A stretch of 64,000 nucleotides of DNA from Cryptomeria japonica (Eukaryota; Streptophyta; Pinopsida; Cupressales; Cupressaceae), in NCBI RefSeq assembly GCF_030272615.1, contig NC_081413.1:553127136-553191135 (forward strand), given 5' to 3'. The notes beneath the pieces were generated by a model. That model searched no databases. It worked only from the letters and a program-made list of their open reading frames with translations, and was not told the origin of the DNA. Positions 38,559 through 50,467 of the stretch are shown here, in pieces; the first letter of the stretch is position 1, and the number at the start of each line of letters is the position of its first letter. The position numbers and the translations under genes were made by a program.

Positions 38559-38960
38559 CGGGGCTCACAAAGAATTAAAAAAGAGAAAAAACAAGGACGT
38601 TGGCCGAGGGCCCACACCCCAAAGGTCTCCCCACGGGGGCTCGGCACCCAAGGCCCCTCCCCTCACCCGTACCACCGAAGATCAACCCACCTACAGTCCC
38701 AAGCTCCTGAGATATCCTCGACCGCAACAGCAAAGACCCCACCCCCGCGCAGCCTTCACACCCCCCGGTGACCACCCTGCAGCCACTCCCGAGCCCTCCA
38801 GCCCCTTCCACCACCGTCTACCCCCCTCTCATAGCACTTCCCTCCCACACGAAGCCACACCAGCACCGCCTGCGAGCTAGGGCCGTGAAACCCTAGCTCG
38901 GCTTCCTGCATGCACCAGCGTGGATGCCACCCTCCATTTTCTTTCAATTATTATAATTTT

Positions 38961-39552
38961 GAATTGTAATAAAAATATTTATTTTAATTTTTAATTATTA
39001 TAACTTTGAATCATTGTTATTTTAAAATTATATTAGAATAATTATATTTATGTAATATTAACTATAATTCTTATTTTAATAAAATAATATAAACTAGCAA
39101 TTGCACTTTGGTGTGCAATGGGTATGCTAAAGAGGTGTGGAAGGTCAATTGGCATGTAGTTCATGAGGTCAATTTGTGGCCATGATGTTGTTTGTGCAAC
39201 AAAGGACTTGATTGAGAGGTGATAGCTTAAACTCAACTATGCATCCACTAACAAGGACTCAATCATAACTGAAATGAAACCTTTGAATTGAGAAGATAAT
39301 CATTTTTTATTAGCAACATGCTCATGTTATGTTTGCAATGGGTGAGTGCAGGAGAGAGGTTGAGATAGGGCTAGAAAGAGGTATATAGAGAGGGGTAAGA
39401 GTGAGAGAGATACAGGTAAAGAGATAGATATAGAGATAGAGAATAAGATGAAGATATTGATGGAGTTGAGGATAGAGATGGAGAATGGGGATAGGAAAAT
39501 GGAGAGAAGGAAAGAGATATGAGAGAGAGGGAGAGAGAGAGGGGAGAGAAAT
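38961..39552. repeat. Tandem segment copy A, left part
   Basis: Contains a hairpin-like start near 39092 (AACTAGCAATTGCAC, then GTGTGCAATGGG) and a conserved non-coding stretch to about 39340. The start of a GA-rich polypurine block is then cut by the gypsy insertion at 39552. The same order recurs at 60812-61130 in copy B with roughly 80% identity by eye. It resumes at 55826. Confidence 0.85.
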
Positions 39553-40377
39553 TGTAGACACCTAAAATTGTCATGTCTAATTAAATAAATATTTTATTTA
39601 TTTAATTATCTAAGCCTAATTCTTCTATTAATTAAATAAATCTTTATTTATTTAATTAATTCATTTATCCTCTTCTAGCCTTATTTCTCATTTAAATAAA
39701 TACATTTATTTATTTAAATTATCCTTTTCCTAAATTAAATAAATATCTTATTTATTTAATTGATCCCACTTCTTCTATTAATTAAATAAATCTTTATTTA
39801 TTTAATTAATTCATTAGCCTTTTCTACACATGACACATGTCATTCATCTCTTAATTCCTACACTACCTACCTCTTTCATTATTTTGGTATTTCTTTTACC
39901 TACCCTCTAATCCTAGCCGACCTCTCTTTTTACACCTCTCAATCTTATCCCTCCATTTCATATTGTGTCTTCTATTTAAGAAGATGCTTTCTTCATTGTC
40001 AAACCCTAATCATTCATGTGAATCATTGATGCTAATCATTCTATGCACCCTAATCACTGATGCTAATGATCTTTCATGCAACTTGCTACACTACGATCCT
40101 ACTTGCAACCACATTCCGTTCTTTGTTGAGCTCTTGTGCATATAAAATCTGAGAGCAAATATATCAAGCAAGATCAATGGAGATAGGAAGAATGGAGATC
40201 AAAACCCTATTAGACATGTGATGGTATAATCTTTGTGATTTCTTGTGATTTGCATTGTCTTAGGTAATCTTCATATGTTATGGTGGATCTTTGTTGATTG
40301 TTAGGCTAGGGTTTAGTGGTTGGATTCATTTAGCCTTTCAATATTGTTATCATTGTTATCCATTTTCACCATACACA
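39553..40377 (+). repeat. Gypsy 5' LTR
   Basis: 825 bp. The AT-rich first 250 bp are built of repeated TTAATTAAATAAAT-type words. The TATA box TATAAAA at 40141 should start the genomic RNA about 30 bp downstream. Compared with the 3' LTR I see three substitutions (A/C near 39693, T/C near 40019, A/G near 40213). Confidence 0.97.
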
Positions 40378-40379
40378 TT

Positions 40380-40397
40380 TTGGCACGCCCGGTGGGA
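40380..40397 (+). other. Gypsy primer-binding site candidate
   Basis: The sequence just after the LTR, TGGCACGCCCGGTGGGAC with a 2-bp spacer, begins TGG as expected for pairing with a tRNA 3' CCA. I could not assign the tRNA. Confidence 0.6.
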
Positions 40398-40494
40398 CTT
40401 CTTGTCCCTTTGCATTTAACCTTTTTGTTGTAGATTTTGCATTTTTGAAGTTGCAGATCGGACATTTTTTTTCGACGACATTTTAGGTATTTCT

Positions 40495-40750
40495 GCGTCT
40501 GCGAATGTTCGGATCGCGTCTCTGAGTTTCAAGAGCGTCTGCGGATGCAGTAATCGCGTCTATGTTTTCAACAAATTTTGTTTTGCAGGTCTCCGACAGG
40601 GGTGTCTATGTTACATAATCGCGTCTGCGTTACTTTTGATCGCATCTGTGTCCGAGACGGGCGTCTGTGTGTTTTGGCCACGTCTGTGCATTACAAAACC
40701 GCGTCTGTGTCCTAAAGACGCGTCTGTGTCTGGTATAACTGCATCTGTGT
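40495..40750 (+). repeat. 20-bp-period GCGTCTGTG array, block A (sense leader)
   Basis: Twelve copies of a core GCGTCTGYG, or one or two bases off, start at 40495, 40516, 40535, 40556, 40602, 40621, 40642, 40661, 40680, 40701, 40720 and 40741. The steps are 19-21 bp with one skipped. The 10-11 bp between cores are not conserved. The period is not a multiple of three and no frame is open across it, so it is not a protein repeat. Confidence 0.9.
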
Positions 40751-41980
40751 TTTTACTGTTTCGGAATTTCAAACTTTCTTTGATTCAGTTTTTCGGATTT
40801 CGTACTTAGGGTTTCAGATCTGGTTTATTTTTGGACTAACCCTTGCAGATATAGCTAACCAAGTTTGTGCAGCTTGTTTTGGAAGCAAAAACGTTTTTGT
40901 TTAAGGCCCCTTTTTCACAAAGTCTTTTTGGGTTTTTCTAAAATTTACCTAACTTGTGTGCTTGCAGGAAGGGGTGATCATTTGAAACAACCCAAACTAC
41001 TAACAAATTTTGTTGCAGGGCCTTGGCTAGGGTTTTGTAATTTTGTTGTGTGCCTTGTTTTCATAGATTAGCAAACACTTCCATTGGTGCACTAAAATTG
41101 AATCATTGTCTTTTGTGTCTTGAGCAATAGGCTCTTTTTGTTTAATCTTTAGAGGGCCTGTCTTCCCGTGTGGTCATTAGGACTACTAGTGAGAAGAGGA
41201 TGACCCAAGTGGTAGCGAGGAAAACCCACCTCATCCGAACCACTATAATCAAATGTATTCATGGTGAAAACTATGAATAATGTGTGCTGATTAGTTCATA
41301 CCGACACTATGTCTCCCCATAAACCCGTTTGATCAAATTTATTTGATCATTTGTAGGGCGTAACCCCTACCGGCTGGGAGCCTTCTGTATTTACAGAGCT
41401 GAAAGTGCCGCATGTATGGCCACACGAGCGGATGCCCTTACTAGCACCATTTTGTTTTAGAGACCCAAATCCTTCTAGTTGTTGGGGCAGGAGGTCGGAC
41501 CTCTGGTAGCGGCCCACACACATACGGTTCTTAGTAGAGATACAAAGTTCGCCATGGGGAGTTTTCATGGGGACTGATGCTTGGCTGACCCGAGAAGTGA
41601 GTGTCGAGGGTGGAGCCAGTGAGGTCAAGCATCTAAGTATCCGCTCTGAATAGCGTAGCCTCGGGGGTAAAACCCTATGTGGGATCAACAACTATTGTCT
41701 TGGCCAGCCATAAGAATTGTGCTTGACTTATGTTAAACATTCAAACATTCAAGATCAAACAACAAAACATTGTGTCTTTTGTGTCTTCAAGTGTATGCAA
41801 AACAATTTTACACCAAACAACACACTTTTCTTGGAGTCATTTTTGGAATCTAAACACTAGCAAACAGTGAGTCCTCATCAACATTGTGTCCTCTTGTCAC
41901 GAAAAACAGTCAAACAGTCAGATTTGGTCACAACAAAACAATTTCACAGATTGGAAAAATTGCACGAAGTTTACAGAAAC
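40751..41980 (+). other. Gypsy 5' leader between motif blocks A and B
   Basis: About 1.2 kb of untranslated leader. The part at 41160-41700 is of more balanced composition than its surroundings and has no gag frame; short frames on either strand there have no motif. It may contain packaging or translation-control structures, which I cannot identify from sequence alone. Confidence 0.5.
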
Positions 41981-42260
41981 GCGTCTGTGTCTGTTTTAAC
42001 CGCGTTTGGGTAATCTAAGCGCGTCTGTGAAGGGCAGAATAGCATCTGTGTTTTTAGAAGCGTCTGCGTCGAACAGAGACACGTCTGTGTCTGGAAATCG
42101 CGTCTGTGAAGTATACAGAGGCGTCTGTGTCCAGAATTGCAAAAAAACTTTACAGTCCAGCAAACATAAACAAGAAAATCGCAGAAGCGCGTCTGGGTTA
42201 AACATAGTAGCGTCTGTGTCCGGAAACCACATCTGTGCAGTATACAGGCGCGTCTGTGTT
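41981..42260 (+). repeat. 20-bp-period GCGTCTGTG array, block B (sense leader)
   Basis: Twelve cores start at 41981, 42002, 42021, 42042, 42060, 42081, 42100, 42121, then 42189, 42210, 42230 and 42250. The step is 18-22 bp within each run and the spacers are not conserved. It has the same core and orientation as block A. It lies 500 bp upstream of the gag ATG. Confidence 0.9.
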
Positions 42261-42765
42261 CAAAATTGCAAGAAAAAAAAAAAAAAAATTTCAGAGTCCA
42301 ACAAACAAAAGAAATTAGTTTCGGAATACTTGAGCTTCCTAGGTTGTTTCTTCAGGTTTCATCTAGCATTCAACCTGTCTTTGGGTCTGTCATAGTCCAT
42401 CATTGCTTCACATCTCATTTTACATTCATACTTGTCTAAACTTGAGTCAAAAGGTCACTTGCTTGTCCTCATCATACTTTCTCAACATACTACATACAAC
42501 AACACTTTGCTAAGTGGTCCCTCATCAAGGTTTCTTACCTTTGGGTCTCATTTGGTCTTACTTAGGGTCAAGGTCAGCTTACCTCATCAAGAGAAACTAT
42601 CCTCTCTTTGGAAGTCACACCTACTCTACTACTTACATACTTGGTCTTACACTTTGGACATTGCAAGTAAACTTTAGACTCATTTACATTCCATACAACT
42701 CTCGGTCTTCCATACTCTTTCCATTTTTCATCTAGTCTCTCACATCTTTGTCAAATACCTAGTTC

Positions 42766-45700
42766 ATGGTTGAAACCCGTCTTCAAAAATCTAGGAGAAA
42801 AGCTAAAGAAGCTCAAGAGTCCGCAAACATGAGTTCTTATGAGTATGATAATGATTTATTTTTCAATCCTGAGCACACTACACTGCCTGACATGGATGTT
42901 TATAGACACATTCCAAATGTTGAGAACACAGACACTACAAACAACAATGCTACACACAATGACAATGTGGACAACGTTTCAATACAATCAGCAGATATAG
43001 AAGAATCCATAATGAATCCTCATTTCAATAGATTGGTTGAAGAGATAATGAAGAGGGATAGACAATACTTCTTACACATGATGGCACAAAGTGGAGCTAA
43101 AATACCTCATGACTTTGACATGTCTCAACTTATGGAAAATCGACCCTCGCAACAAACTCACTCCAACATGGATCAAAGGAGACCCAATAGTGGAGGAAAT
43201 AGAGGACCGAATATGATGCCTAAGTCACCATCAGTTTTGCTTAAAAAACCAGAAATCCCACATACACAAGCTCAAACATATGATACTTACCTTCGAAGAC
43301 CATTATGGAAGCCTTATGCAGATAGATATGTTCAATCACATGCTCCAGCTATGGATCAACCAAAACAAGTGGATACTCAAAGGCATCCTCAAAATTTGGA
43401 CATAAGGAAACCTCATGTCAAATTTGGGGGCAACACAATGGAAAACGAAATGCCTATTGAATATGGTATATACGCACAAAATAGATATGGGGTTCCTCAA
43501 CATGAAGCTATGCCAAGTGCTCCCTATATGCCGCATCAATATAGACCTCCATATGGACATGTCTACGATCAGTATCATCCATACATGCAACAAGCTCCTC
43601 CTCAAATTGGCGTCCCAAACATGGGGTATGCTACAAGAAATAGATCTCCTCCCAAGAGCAATTTGGAGCAACAAATAAGAGATTTACAAAAGAAAATGGA
43701 GGACATGAGTGCACCAAAACCAACATACACTATGAGAGACATATGTCCTTATCCATTCGATAAGAGCATCCCAATGCCTCCATTTCCTGCACACTTTGTG
43801 ACGCCAAAATTTGACAAGTATAGAGGAAAGGGAGACCCCAAGGCACACATACGACAATTTTTCACAGCCTGCATTGAGGTAGCGGCAGAAGAAACATATT
43901 TGATGAGGTTGTTCCCGCAGAGCTTAGGCGATCAAGCTATGGAATGGTTTTCTCAATTACCTCCCGGTATTAAGTCATGGGGCGACTTAGCAGAGGCATT
44001 CATTCAACATTTCTCCTACAACATAGAAACAGATATCTCAGTCACTACTTTGTGCAATACTAAGCAAAAGGAGGGAGAATCTTTTGCGTCATTTTTACAA
44101 AGATGGAGAAATCTAGCCAGCAGATGCTCTTGTGAAATTCCCCAAAAACAAATGGTAGAAATGTTCACTCAAAACGTTAACAAGGATATTGGCTATGATC
44201 TAAGGAAAGCTTGTTTGTCCACATTCAAGGATGTTATTGAAAAGGGCTTAGCAACAGAAAAGGTCCTAATTGAACAAGGAGTCATCAAGCTATTCAAGGA
44301 AAACAAAGATGACTTTAAAGGAAAAGACAAGCCAAGATTTTGGAATAAAAACAAGAACACAGTCAACGATGGCGTTGTTGATGCCAATACAGTGAGACCC
44401 AAGTTCATCTTTTCAGGATCAAGTTCTACAAACAATCAAGTGAATACTCAAACAACTTCCAGACCACGAAGGAAGTACACTCCATTAGGAGAACCACTTG
44501 AATCAGTCTTCAAAAAGCTAGTGGCAAACAAAGTGATCACAGTTCCAGATTTTCCTCCATATGAACCAAAGGTCAAACCAAATTGGTGGAATGATGATGA
44601 GTATTGTGAGTTTCATAAGAGCAAGGGTCATAAGATAGGAAATTGCCATCGACTGAAGAATATCGTGCAAGATCTCATTGATAGAGGTGACATTGAGATT
44701 GAGGGACATTCGTCTAATCAAGAACATGAGATGTTTAAGGAACCATTCCCAAAGCATGACAAAGGAAAATCCCAAGTCACAGATGATCAGGCCAACTATA
44801 CTAGAGCACCTTACAACTATGACTCAACTATCAATCACATCTCAATGGACAATCATATCTCTACTATTACCATCAAGAACAAAAATCCTGAGAATCCTCC
44901 TCAGAGACCCAAGATTGTTCTAAGAGGTGTGGGATCTTTGTCCGAGTCTACCTCTGAATGTCATGTAACAACTCGTCGAGGTAAAATTACTTTGCCAGGT
45001 GCCTCCACTAAAAACACCTCTTCTTCATCTACTAAACCTGAGTATGACCTTGTAGAACAGTTAGGGAAGACACCTGTGCTCATCTCCATCCTTGAGCTCT
45101 TACGCATATCCCCTACTCATAAGGCTATTCTTGACAAAATCTTGAGAGACACCGCCATTCCTACTGATCTGAACGTGGACCAATTTCAAGCCATGGTGGG
45201 ATATCTTTCCATTCCACATTCCCTTACATTCACAGAAGCCGACGACACCTCCGTAAGTCAGCCACATAATGCACCATTACATATTGAAGCCTTTATACAC
45301 AAACATCGAATAAAGCGAGTCCTGATAGATGGAGGAGCTGGTCTAAACATTTGTACATTGAGCACCATTAAACAATTGGGATATTCCGATAAAGCTGTGA
45401 ATTCAAAAAATCAAATCACCATCAAGGCATACGATGATGAAGAACGCTCATCCAAGGGCACGGTCACCTTACCTCTAAGAATTGGGTCAGTTACAAAGGA
45501 TGTGGTTTGCCAAGTCCTGGATTTAGATCTCACTTATAATATATTGCTAGGACGTCCTTGGATTCATGAAATGAGGGCAGTCCCATCGACATATCACCAA
45601 TGCATTAAGTTCCCTCATAATGGAGTCGAGGTAACAGTTAACGGTGATCCTAATCCATTCATATATTGCAATAACCTGAGATCACATACGGAGACCATCA

Positions 45701-45843
45701 TTCCCAGTAATCGTGAAGCTGTTCCTTCTTCGGCATACATCGACCCTGAGTCATTAAAACCTTCGACATCAAAACAAGGCGAACTTAAAGGCTTTACGAC
45801 AAGTCATGAGCTCTCCAAAAGAATTTGGAAGGCCACATCCTAA
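42766..45843 (+). CDS. Gypsy gag-protease
   Basis: A 1025-codon open frame starting at ATG 42766 (MVETRLQKSRRKAKE). Residues 1-330 are low in complexity, rich in Asn, Gln, Pro and Met. The retrotransposon gag domain lies at about 350-515 (SLGDQAMEWFSQLPPG, FASFLQRWRNLASRC). A zinc-knuckle-like CEFHKSKGHKIGNCH is near residue 614. The aspartic protease is at about 835-960 with LIDGGAGLNICT (Asp 855; DGGA rather than DSGA) and NILLGRPWIHEM. Gag would form the particle and the protease would cleave the polyproteins. The frame ends at TAA 45841 while the next frame is already open from 45806. A +1 step is needed to join them, by mutation or recoding. Confidence 0.95.
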   Translation: MVETRLQKSRRKAKEAQESANMSSYEYDNDLFFNPEHTTLPDMDVYRHIPNVENTDTTNNNATHNDNVDNVSIQSADIEESIMNPHFNRLVEEIMKRDRQYFLHMMAQSGAKIPHDFDMSQLMENRPSQQTHSNMDQRRPNSGGNRGPNMMPKSPSVLLKKPEIPHTQAQTYDTYLRRPLWKPYADRYVQSHAPAMDQPKQVDTQRHPQNLDIRKPHVKFGGNTMENEMPIEYGIYAQNRYGVPQHEAMPSAPYMPHQYRPPYGHVYDQYHPYMQQAPPQIGVPNMGYATRNRSPPKSNLEQQIRDLQKKMEDMSAPKPTYTMRDICPYPFDKSIPMPPFPAHFVTPKFDKYRGKGDPKAHIRQFFTACIEVAAEETYLMRLFPQSLGDQAMEWFSQLPPGIKSWGDLAEAFIQHFSYNIETDISVTTLCNTKQKEGESFASFLQRWRNLASRCSCEIPQKQMVEMFTQNVNKDIGYDLRKACLSTFKDVIEKGLATEKVLIEQGVIKLFKENKDDFKGKDKPRFWNKNKNTVNDGVVDANTVRPKFIFSGSSSTNNQVNTQTTSRPRRKYTPLGEPLESVFKKLVANKVITVPDFPPYEPKVKPNWWNDDEYCEFHKSKGHKIGNCHRLKNIVQDLIDRGDIEIEGHSSNQEHEMFKEPFPKHDKGKSQVTDDQANYTRAPYNYDSTINHISMDNHISTITIKNKNPENPPQRPKIVLRGVGSLSESTSECHVTTRRGKITLPGASTKNTSSSSTKPEYDLVEQLGKTPVLISILELLRISPTHKAILDKILRDTAIPTDLNVDQFQAMVGYLSIPHSLTFTEADDTSVSQPHNAPLHIEAFIHKHRIKRVLIDGGAGLNICTLSTIKQLGYSDKAVNSKNQITIKAYDDEERSSKGTVTLPLRIGSVTKDVVCQVLDLDLTYNILLGRPWIHEMRAVPSTYHQCIKFPHNGVEVTVNGDPNPFIYCNNLRSHTETIIPSNREAVPSSAYIDPESLKPSTSKQGELKGFTTSHELSKRIWKATS

Positions 45844-48800
45844 CAAGCAAACATTCATCATGACGCTCAAATGGGATCCTACTACCTTTCAAAGATGGGG
45901 CGAACTAGAAGAGGAAGATTTATACAAAATGCTCTATAAAGACATTGAAGATGACACACATGATCAGATCAATATACCTTGTGAGAAATATGGCAAAGGC
46001 TTCAAGATTCTACAAAAATTCGGGTATGATGGAAAAAGCCCTCTTGGGTTACGCAAAGAAGGCGTCATGGAACCCCTACAACCTGAATTGACCATAAGAA
46101 GAGAACGCTCAAAGGGACTTGGTTTTCTGACTTCCAAGATCCACACTAAAAGGACAGAAGAGGCATCATGAATCAAAATTGCCAAAATTCAACAAGAGGA
46201 TTGCTATTCCACAGACTCCAATGAATGGGAATGGGGTTCAGATAAATCCTCCAGTGACTACGAGCTCACCGAGACATTCAGAGAGCTAGATGAACCCACA
46301 GAAGAGGAGGAGTTTTATAACAAATTCAGAGTTGGTCAAGAAGCAACCCATAAGAATTCCGCACAGTCTCTGTCTCAAGGTTCTAGGTTGAAATCACATA
46401 GGATGAGAACACCTGTTCCGAAATGCGCTACTAGTAATGATAATTTGGACTCGCTCGCGATCGAAACTGACGAGGAGAGTGCCATCGATGACCTCGACGA
46501 TTGCCTCGATATACCCGAATATAACCATATCTTCACTCTTAGCCCTGCAAACTCTGAAAACATTAAAGGTCTTCCCCTTGTTCATCCCCAACTCATTGAC
46601 TGGGATTATGAAGGATCAGCACAATTTGACACATTTCAGAATGACGAAGCTATTATTGACTATCTTGGCATACGAGATGATCTTCCCCTTGGGGACCACA
46701 AAGCAGGATACATCATAGAACTCAACAACATGGCATATTTTAGTGAGGGTGTCGGACCTTCCAGTCGCAAAAATGTGAAAATAAGAACAAATCAAGGGTC
46801 TTATGGCGAAAACCACACTGTGGCGCTATCTGACCCCAAAAAAGTAAAAAGAAAGGACGTATCTGAGGGTGAAAACCTCTCTGAGGCACCCGAAGATGGA
46901 AGGCTCGACATTCTCCCAGCATCATATGAGGAAAAATCATCCATGTTGGTAGAGGAGACTATCAAAACAAACATTGGTACAAAAGAGGTTCCACACAACA
47001 TATTCCTGGCTCAATCATTAACAGAGTCCGAAAGATCAAAATTCATAAGCTTCTTCAAAGAACGACAAATCCACTTTGCATGGTCATACGCTGATATGCC
47101 TGGATTGGATCCGGATTTGGTAATGCATCATTTGACAGTCAAACCGGGGGCAAAGCCAGTGAAACAGAAATTAAGGAAAATGCATCCACAAGTGGCATTA
47201 CTAGTCAAAGCAGAGCTTGAGAAATTACTCGATGTCGGATTCATACGCCCAATTGATTACCCCGAATGGATCTCCAATTTGGTACCTATCAGTAAACCAG
47301 ACCGCAGCATCAAAATATGTACAGATTTCAGAGACATCAACAAAGCTTGTCCAAAGGATGACTTCCCATTACCAAACATTGACTTGATTGTTGATCTCAC
47401 AACAGGTCATGAAATGCTATCATTAATGGATGGATTCTCTGGCTATAATCAGATAAGAATTGCAACCGAGGATCAACATAAAACATCATTCACTTGTCCG
47501 TGGGGAACTTTCTGTTGGAATGTCATGCCCTTTGGGCTGAAAAATGCAGGTGCTACATATCAAAGAGCAATGACTACTATTTTTCATGATCTCATGCATG
47601 TAACTGTGGAAGATTATGTTGACGATCTCTTGGTCAAATCAATAGACAGAAATACACATTTGGACATACTTTCAGTTGCCTTTGATCGATTGGAAAAGTA
47701 CAAAGTAAGATTAAACCCTAAGAAATGTGTCTTTGGAGTAACCTCCGGGAAGCTCCTAGGATTCATTGTATCCAAAAGAGGAATTGAAGCGGATCCAGCA
47801 AAAGTCAAAGCTATCTTGGAAATGCAACCACCAAGAAATATCAGTCAACTTCGATCCTTACAAGGCAGACTCCAGTCCATACGAAGATTCATAGCACAAC
47901 TGGCGGATAAGTGCAATCCTTTTCAACACTTGCTACATAAAAACATCAAATTCAAATGGGATGACAACTGTCAACAGGCTTTCCAGATGCTCAAAGATTA
48001 TCTTCTAAATCTGCCAGTTCTGATGCCACCAGTTCCAGATCAACCACTGTTATTATACATTTCAGCTACTCCAATAGCACTGGGGGCACTCTTAGCGCAA
48101 CAAATTACTGACGGCAAGGAAAAAGCAGTATACTATATCAGTCGCACATTGGTGGGATACGAGCTAAACTACACACCGATCGAGCGTGCATGTCTCGCTG
48201 TGGTTTTTGCTTCACAGAAATTACGCCATTATATGCTTACTCACAAGACTAAGTTGATTGCAAGAATTGATCCATTAAAATATCTTCTCAACAAAGCTAC
48301 ACTTACTGGGCGGCTGGCCAAATGGGTAATGATATTGAGTGAGTTCGACATCGAGTATGTGGACAGAAAAGCAATAAAAGGACAAGCAATCGCGGATCAA
48401 TTAGCAGATGCTCCCATGATAGATGATGCTCCTCTAAATTCAGAATTTCTAGATGAATCCATTTTAACAGTGTCACATGCAAAGCCATGGCAACTGTACT
48501 TTAATGGTTCATACACACAGCATGGGGCAGGAGCTGGTATTCTTTTTATAACTCCTCAAGGCGATTCTATACCAAAATCATACCGCTTATCATTTCCTTG
48601 CACCAACAATATAGCGGAATATGAGGCATTAACAACAGGATTACGAATTGTAGTTCAATGGAAGATCCAGGAACTTCGTGTTTTTGGAGACTCCCAACTT
48701 GTTATCCGTCAAGCAACTGATGATTACCAAACAAAAGATGAAAAATTACTACCTTATAAACAAATGGTGGATGATCTGAAACAGCACTTTACAAAGATAG

Positions 48801-48898
48801 ACTTTGAGCAAATACCAAGAGAGCAGAATCGCGCCGCAGATGCCATGGCTACAATTGCTTCACTAATTGATCTACCTCAAAATGAGACTTTGCTATGA
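45806..48898 (+). pseudogene. Gypsy pol: G-patch, RT, RNase H, second RNase H
   Basis: One frame from 45806 to TGA 48896 with a single internal TGA at 46169. First comes a G-patch (YGKGFKILQKFGYDGKSPLG, about 45990-46050). RT follows: KICTDFRDINKACPKDDFPL, DGFSGYNQI, WNVMPFGLKNAGATYQ and YVDD at 47615-47626. Then the ordinary gypsy RNase H (LLLYISATPIALGALL, AVYYISRTL). The last domain is an archaeal-type RNase H: YFNGSYTQHGAGAGI, NIAEYEALTTGL, FGDSQLV and NRAADAMA. In it the expected first Asp of the F-D-G motif is Asn (48503). The RT catalytic residues are intact. Loss of translation past 46169 would remove everything from RT onward unless read through. Confidence 0.93.
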
Positions 48899-50255
48899 GT
48901 TCTTGGTAGACAACCTGTTGGTTCCTTCATATGAGATCACCCCTACTGAAATGATATGCGTTGTCGGTCCCGAATCCCAGTTATATGGTTCCATATTCAC
49001 ATATCTTCACGACAATATCTTACCTCCTGATCTATCAAACAACCAACGTCGCACTTTCATTCGCCAATCCTCTCGATATGTCATTCTAGCTGATATCCTA
49101 TACCGACGAGGTCTAGATGGAACTCTTCTTAGATGTCTAGAAAGCGACGAAGCTCAGATTGCGTTACGTGAAGTGCATGAAGGGATATGTGGTCCACATG
49201 CTAGTGGTCCTACCTTGGCCAAGAAACTCATCAGGACTGGATATTACTGGCCCAATATGGAAAAAGACTCATATCAGTTTGTCAAGAAATGTAAGCAATG
49301 TCAAATTTATGGAGACCTCATACATGCGCCAGCACAAGAACTACAACCACTTGCGTCTCCTTGGCCCTTTTGTCAGTGGGGACTCGATCTCATAGGCAAG
49401 ATTCACCCTCCTTCTTCCAATGGTCATAAATTCATTATCACAGCCACAGAGTATTTCACAAAATGGATTGAAGCCGTACCTCTCACACAAGTCACTGGAA
49501 AACAAATTGCTACTTTCATCCTTAACTATATCATTTGCCGATATGGTATTCCTAAGTCCATTATTACTGATAACGGGCGTCCCTTCAAAAATTAGGATGT
49601 TCGTGAACTCTGTGACCGCTTCCATATTTCCCATCATTTCTCCACACCATATTACCCCCAAGGTAATGGCCAAGCTGAGGCGTCTAATAAAACAATTCTT
49701 AAAATCCTCAAAAAGATAGTCGATGACGCTGGCCGTAACTGGCATATCCAACTCAATCCTGCACTTTGGGCCTACCGCACAAGTGTTCGCACACCTACAG
49801 GAGCTACACCCTACTCACTTGTCTACGACGCTGAAGCCATCTTGCCTATTGAGGTCGAGTTACCTTCTTTACGGGTCTCTTTGCGAAACATCATCAACGA
49901 TGAAGATTACAGGGTCTCTTGCTTACAAGAACTAGAACTGCTGGATGAACGGAGACAAACTGCTTTTAATCATCTTAAGGCTTACCAACAGCGAATGAGT
50001 CGCAGCTACAATCACAAGGTCAAGCCTCGCACATTTGAGGTAGGTGATTTGGTTCTCAGAGAAAACCCCAAGAATCAGCAAGACAGAGAGAAGAAGGGCA
50101 AGTTTGAACCAAACTGGCTTGGTCCTTACATCGTCACAGCCGTATATGGATCTAGGGCATATCAGCTCTCTACTACAGAAGGTGAACCTTTGGAGGATCC
50201 TATCAACAGCATGCACCTTCGCAGATTCTACACACAGCTTGTCGGAATATCCTAA
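48867..50255 (+). pseudogene. Gypsy integrase, one internal stop
   Basis: Frame open from 48867 to TAA 50253, with one TAG at 49593. An HHCC zinc finger (HEGICGPH ... KKCKQCQ, about 49177-49310) is followed by a catalytic core with WGLDLIGK (first Asp, about 49383), ITDNGRPF (second Asp, about 49569) and NGQAEASNKTI (Glu, about 49676). The C-terminal part has KVKPRTFEVGDLVLRE and the WLGPYIV motif. The TAG falls between the second Asp and the Glu, so an active integrase would not be made. The upstream pol frame overlaps by 32 nt and is one base out of phase. An extra T in the T-run near 48889 is the simplest explanation. Confidence 0.93.
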
Positions 50256-50467
50256 TTCAAAAATACAAAAAAAAAAAATTATAAAAAAAAAAAAAAAGAG
50301 AGAGAAATAATTTCGTCCAACGGTGAAAACCACTTCGGTGGCGCCCTGGGCAAGTACCATGGTGAAAACTGGGTCACCAGCGCCATGCGTAGAGAATTTG
50401 CTCCTCCCTCCTTCAGGATTCACTTTCATCCTTTCACTTTGCACACACTCACAACCTATTCATTCAT

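Larger units (their letters stand above)
32727..38945 (-). mobile_element. L1-like LINE, apparently full length
   Basis: About 6.2 kb on the minus strand. A 15-bp perfect duplication AATTATTATAATTTT lies at both ends (32712-32726 and 38946-38960). The A-rich 3' tail appears as the T-run at 32727-32739. Then come a short 3' UTR, ORF2, ORF1 and a GC-rich 5' UTR of about 390 bp. The GC content is far above that of the AT-rich target. Both frames can be followed from end to end without any frameshift but carry many in-frame stops, so the copy is dead. Confidence 0.93.

Noticed and set aside
33226-38771. Plus-strand open frames across the LINE
   Set aside because: They are mirror images of the minus-strand ORF1/ORF2 coding sequence, and the conserved endonuclease, RT and RNase H motifs are all on the minus strand.
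42006-42395. Plus-strand 129-codon frame over the block B array
   Set aside because: It arises from the motif array and a poly-A run, has no conserved protein feature, and the gag ATG at 42766 is the clear start.
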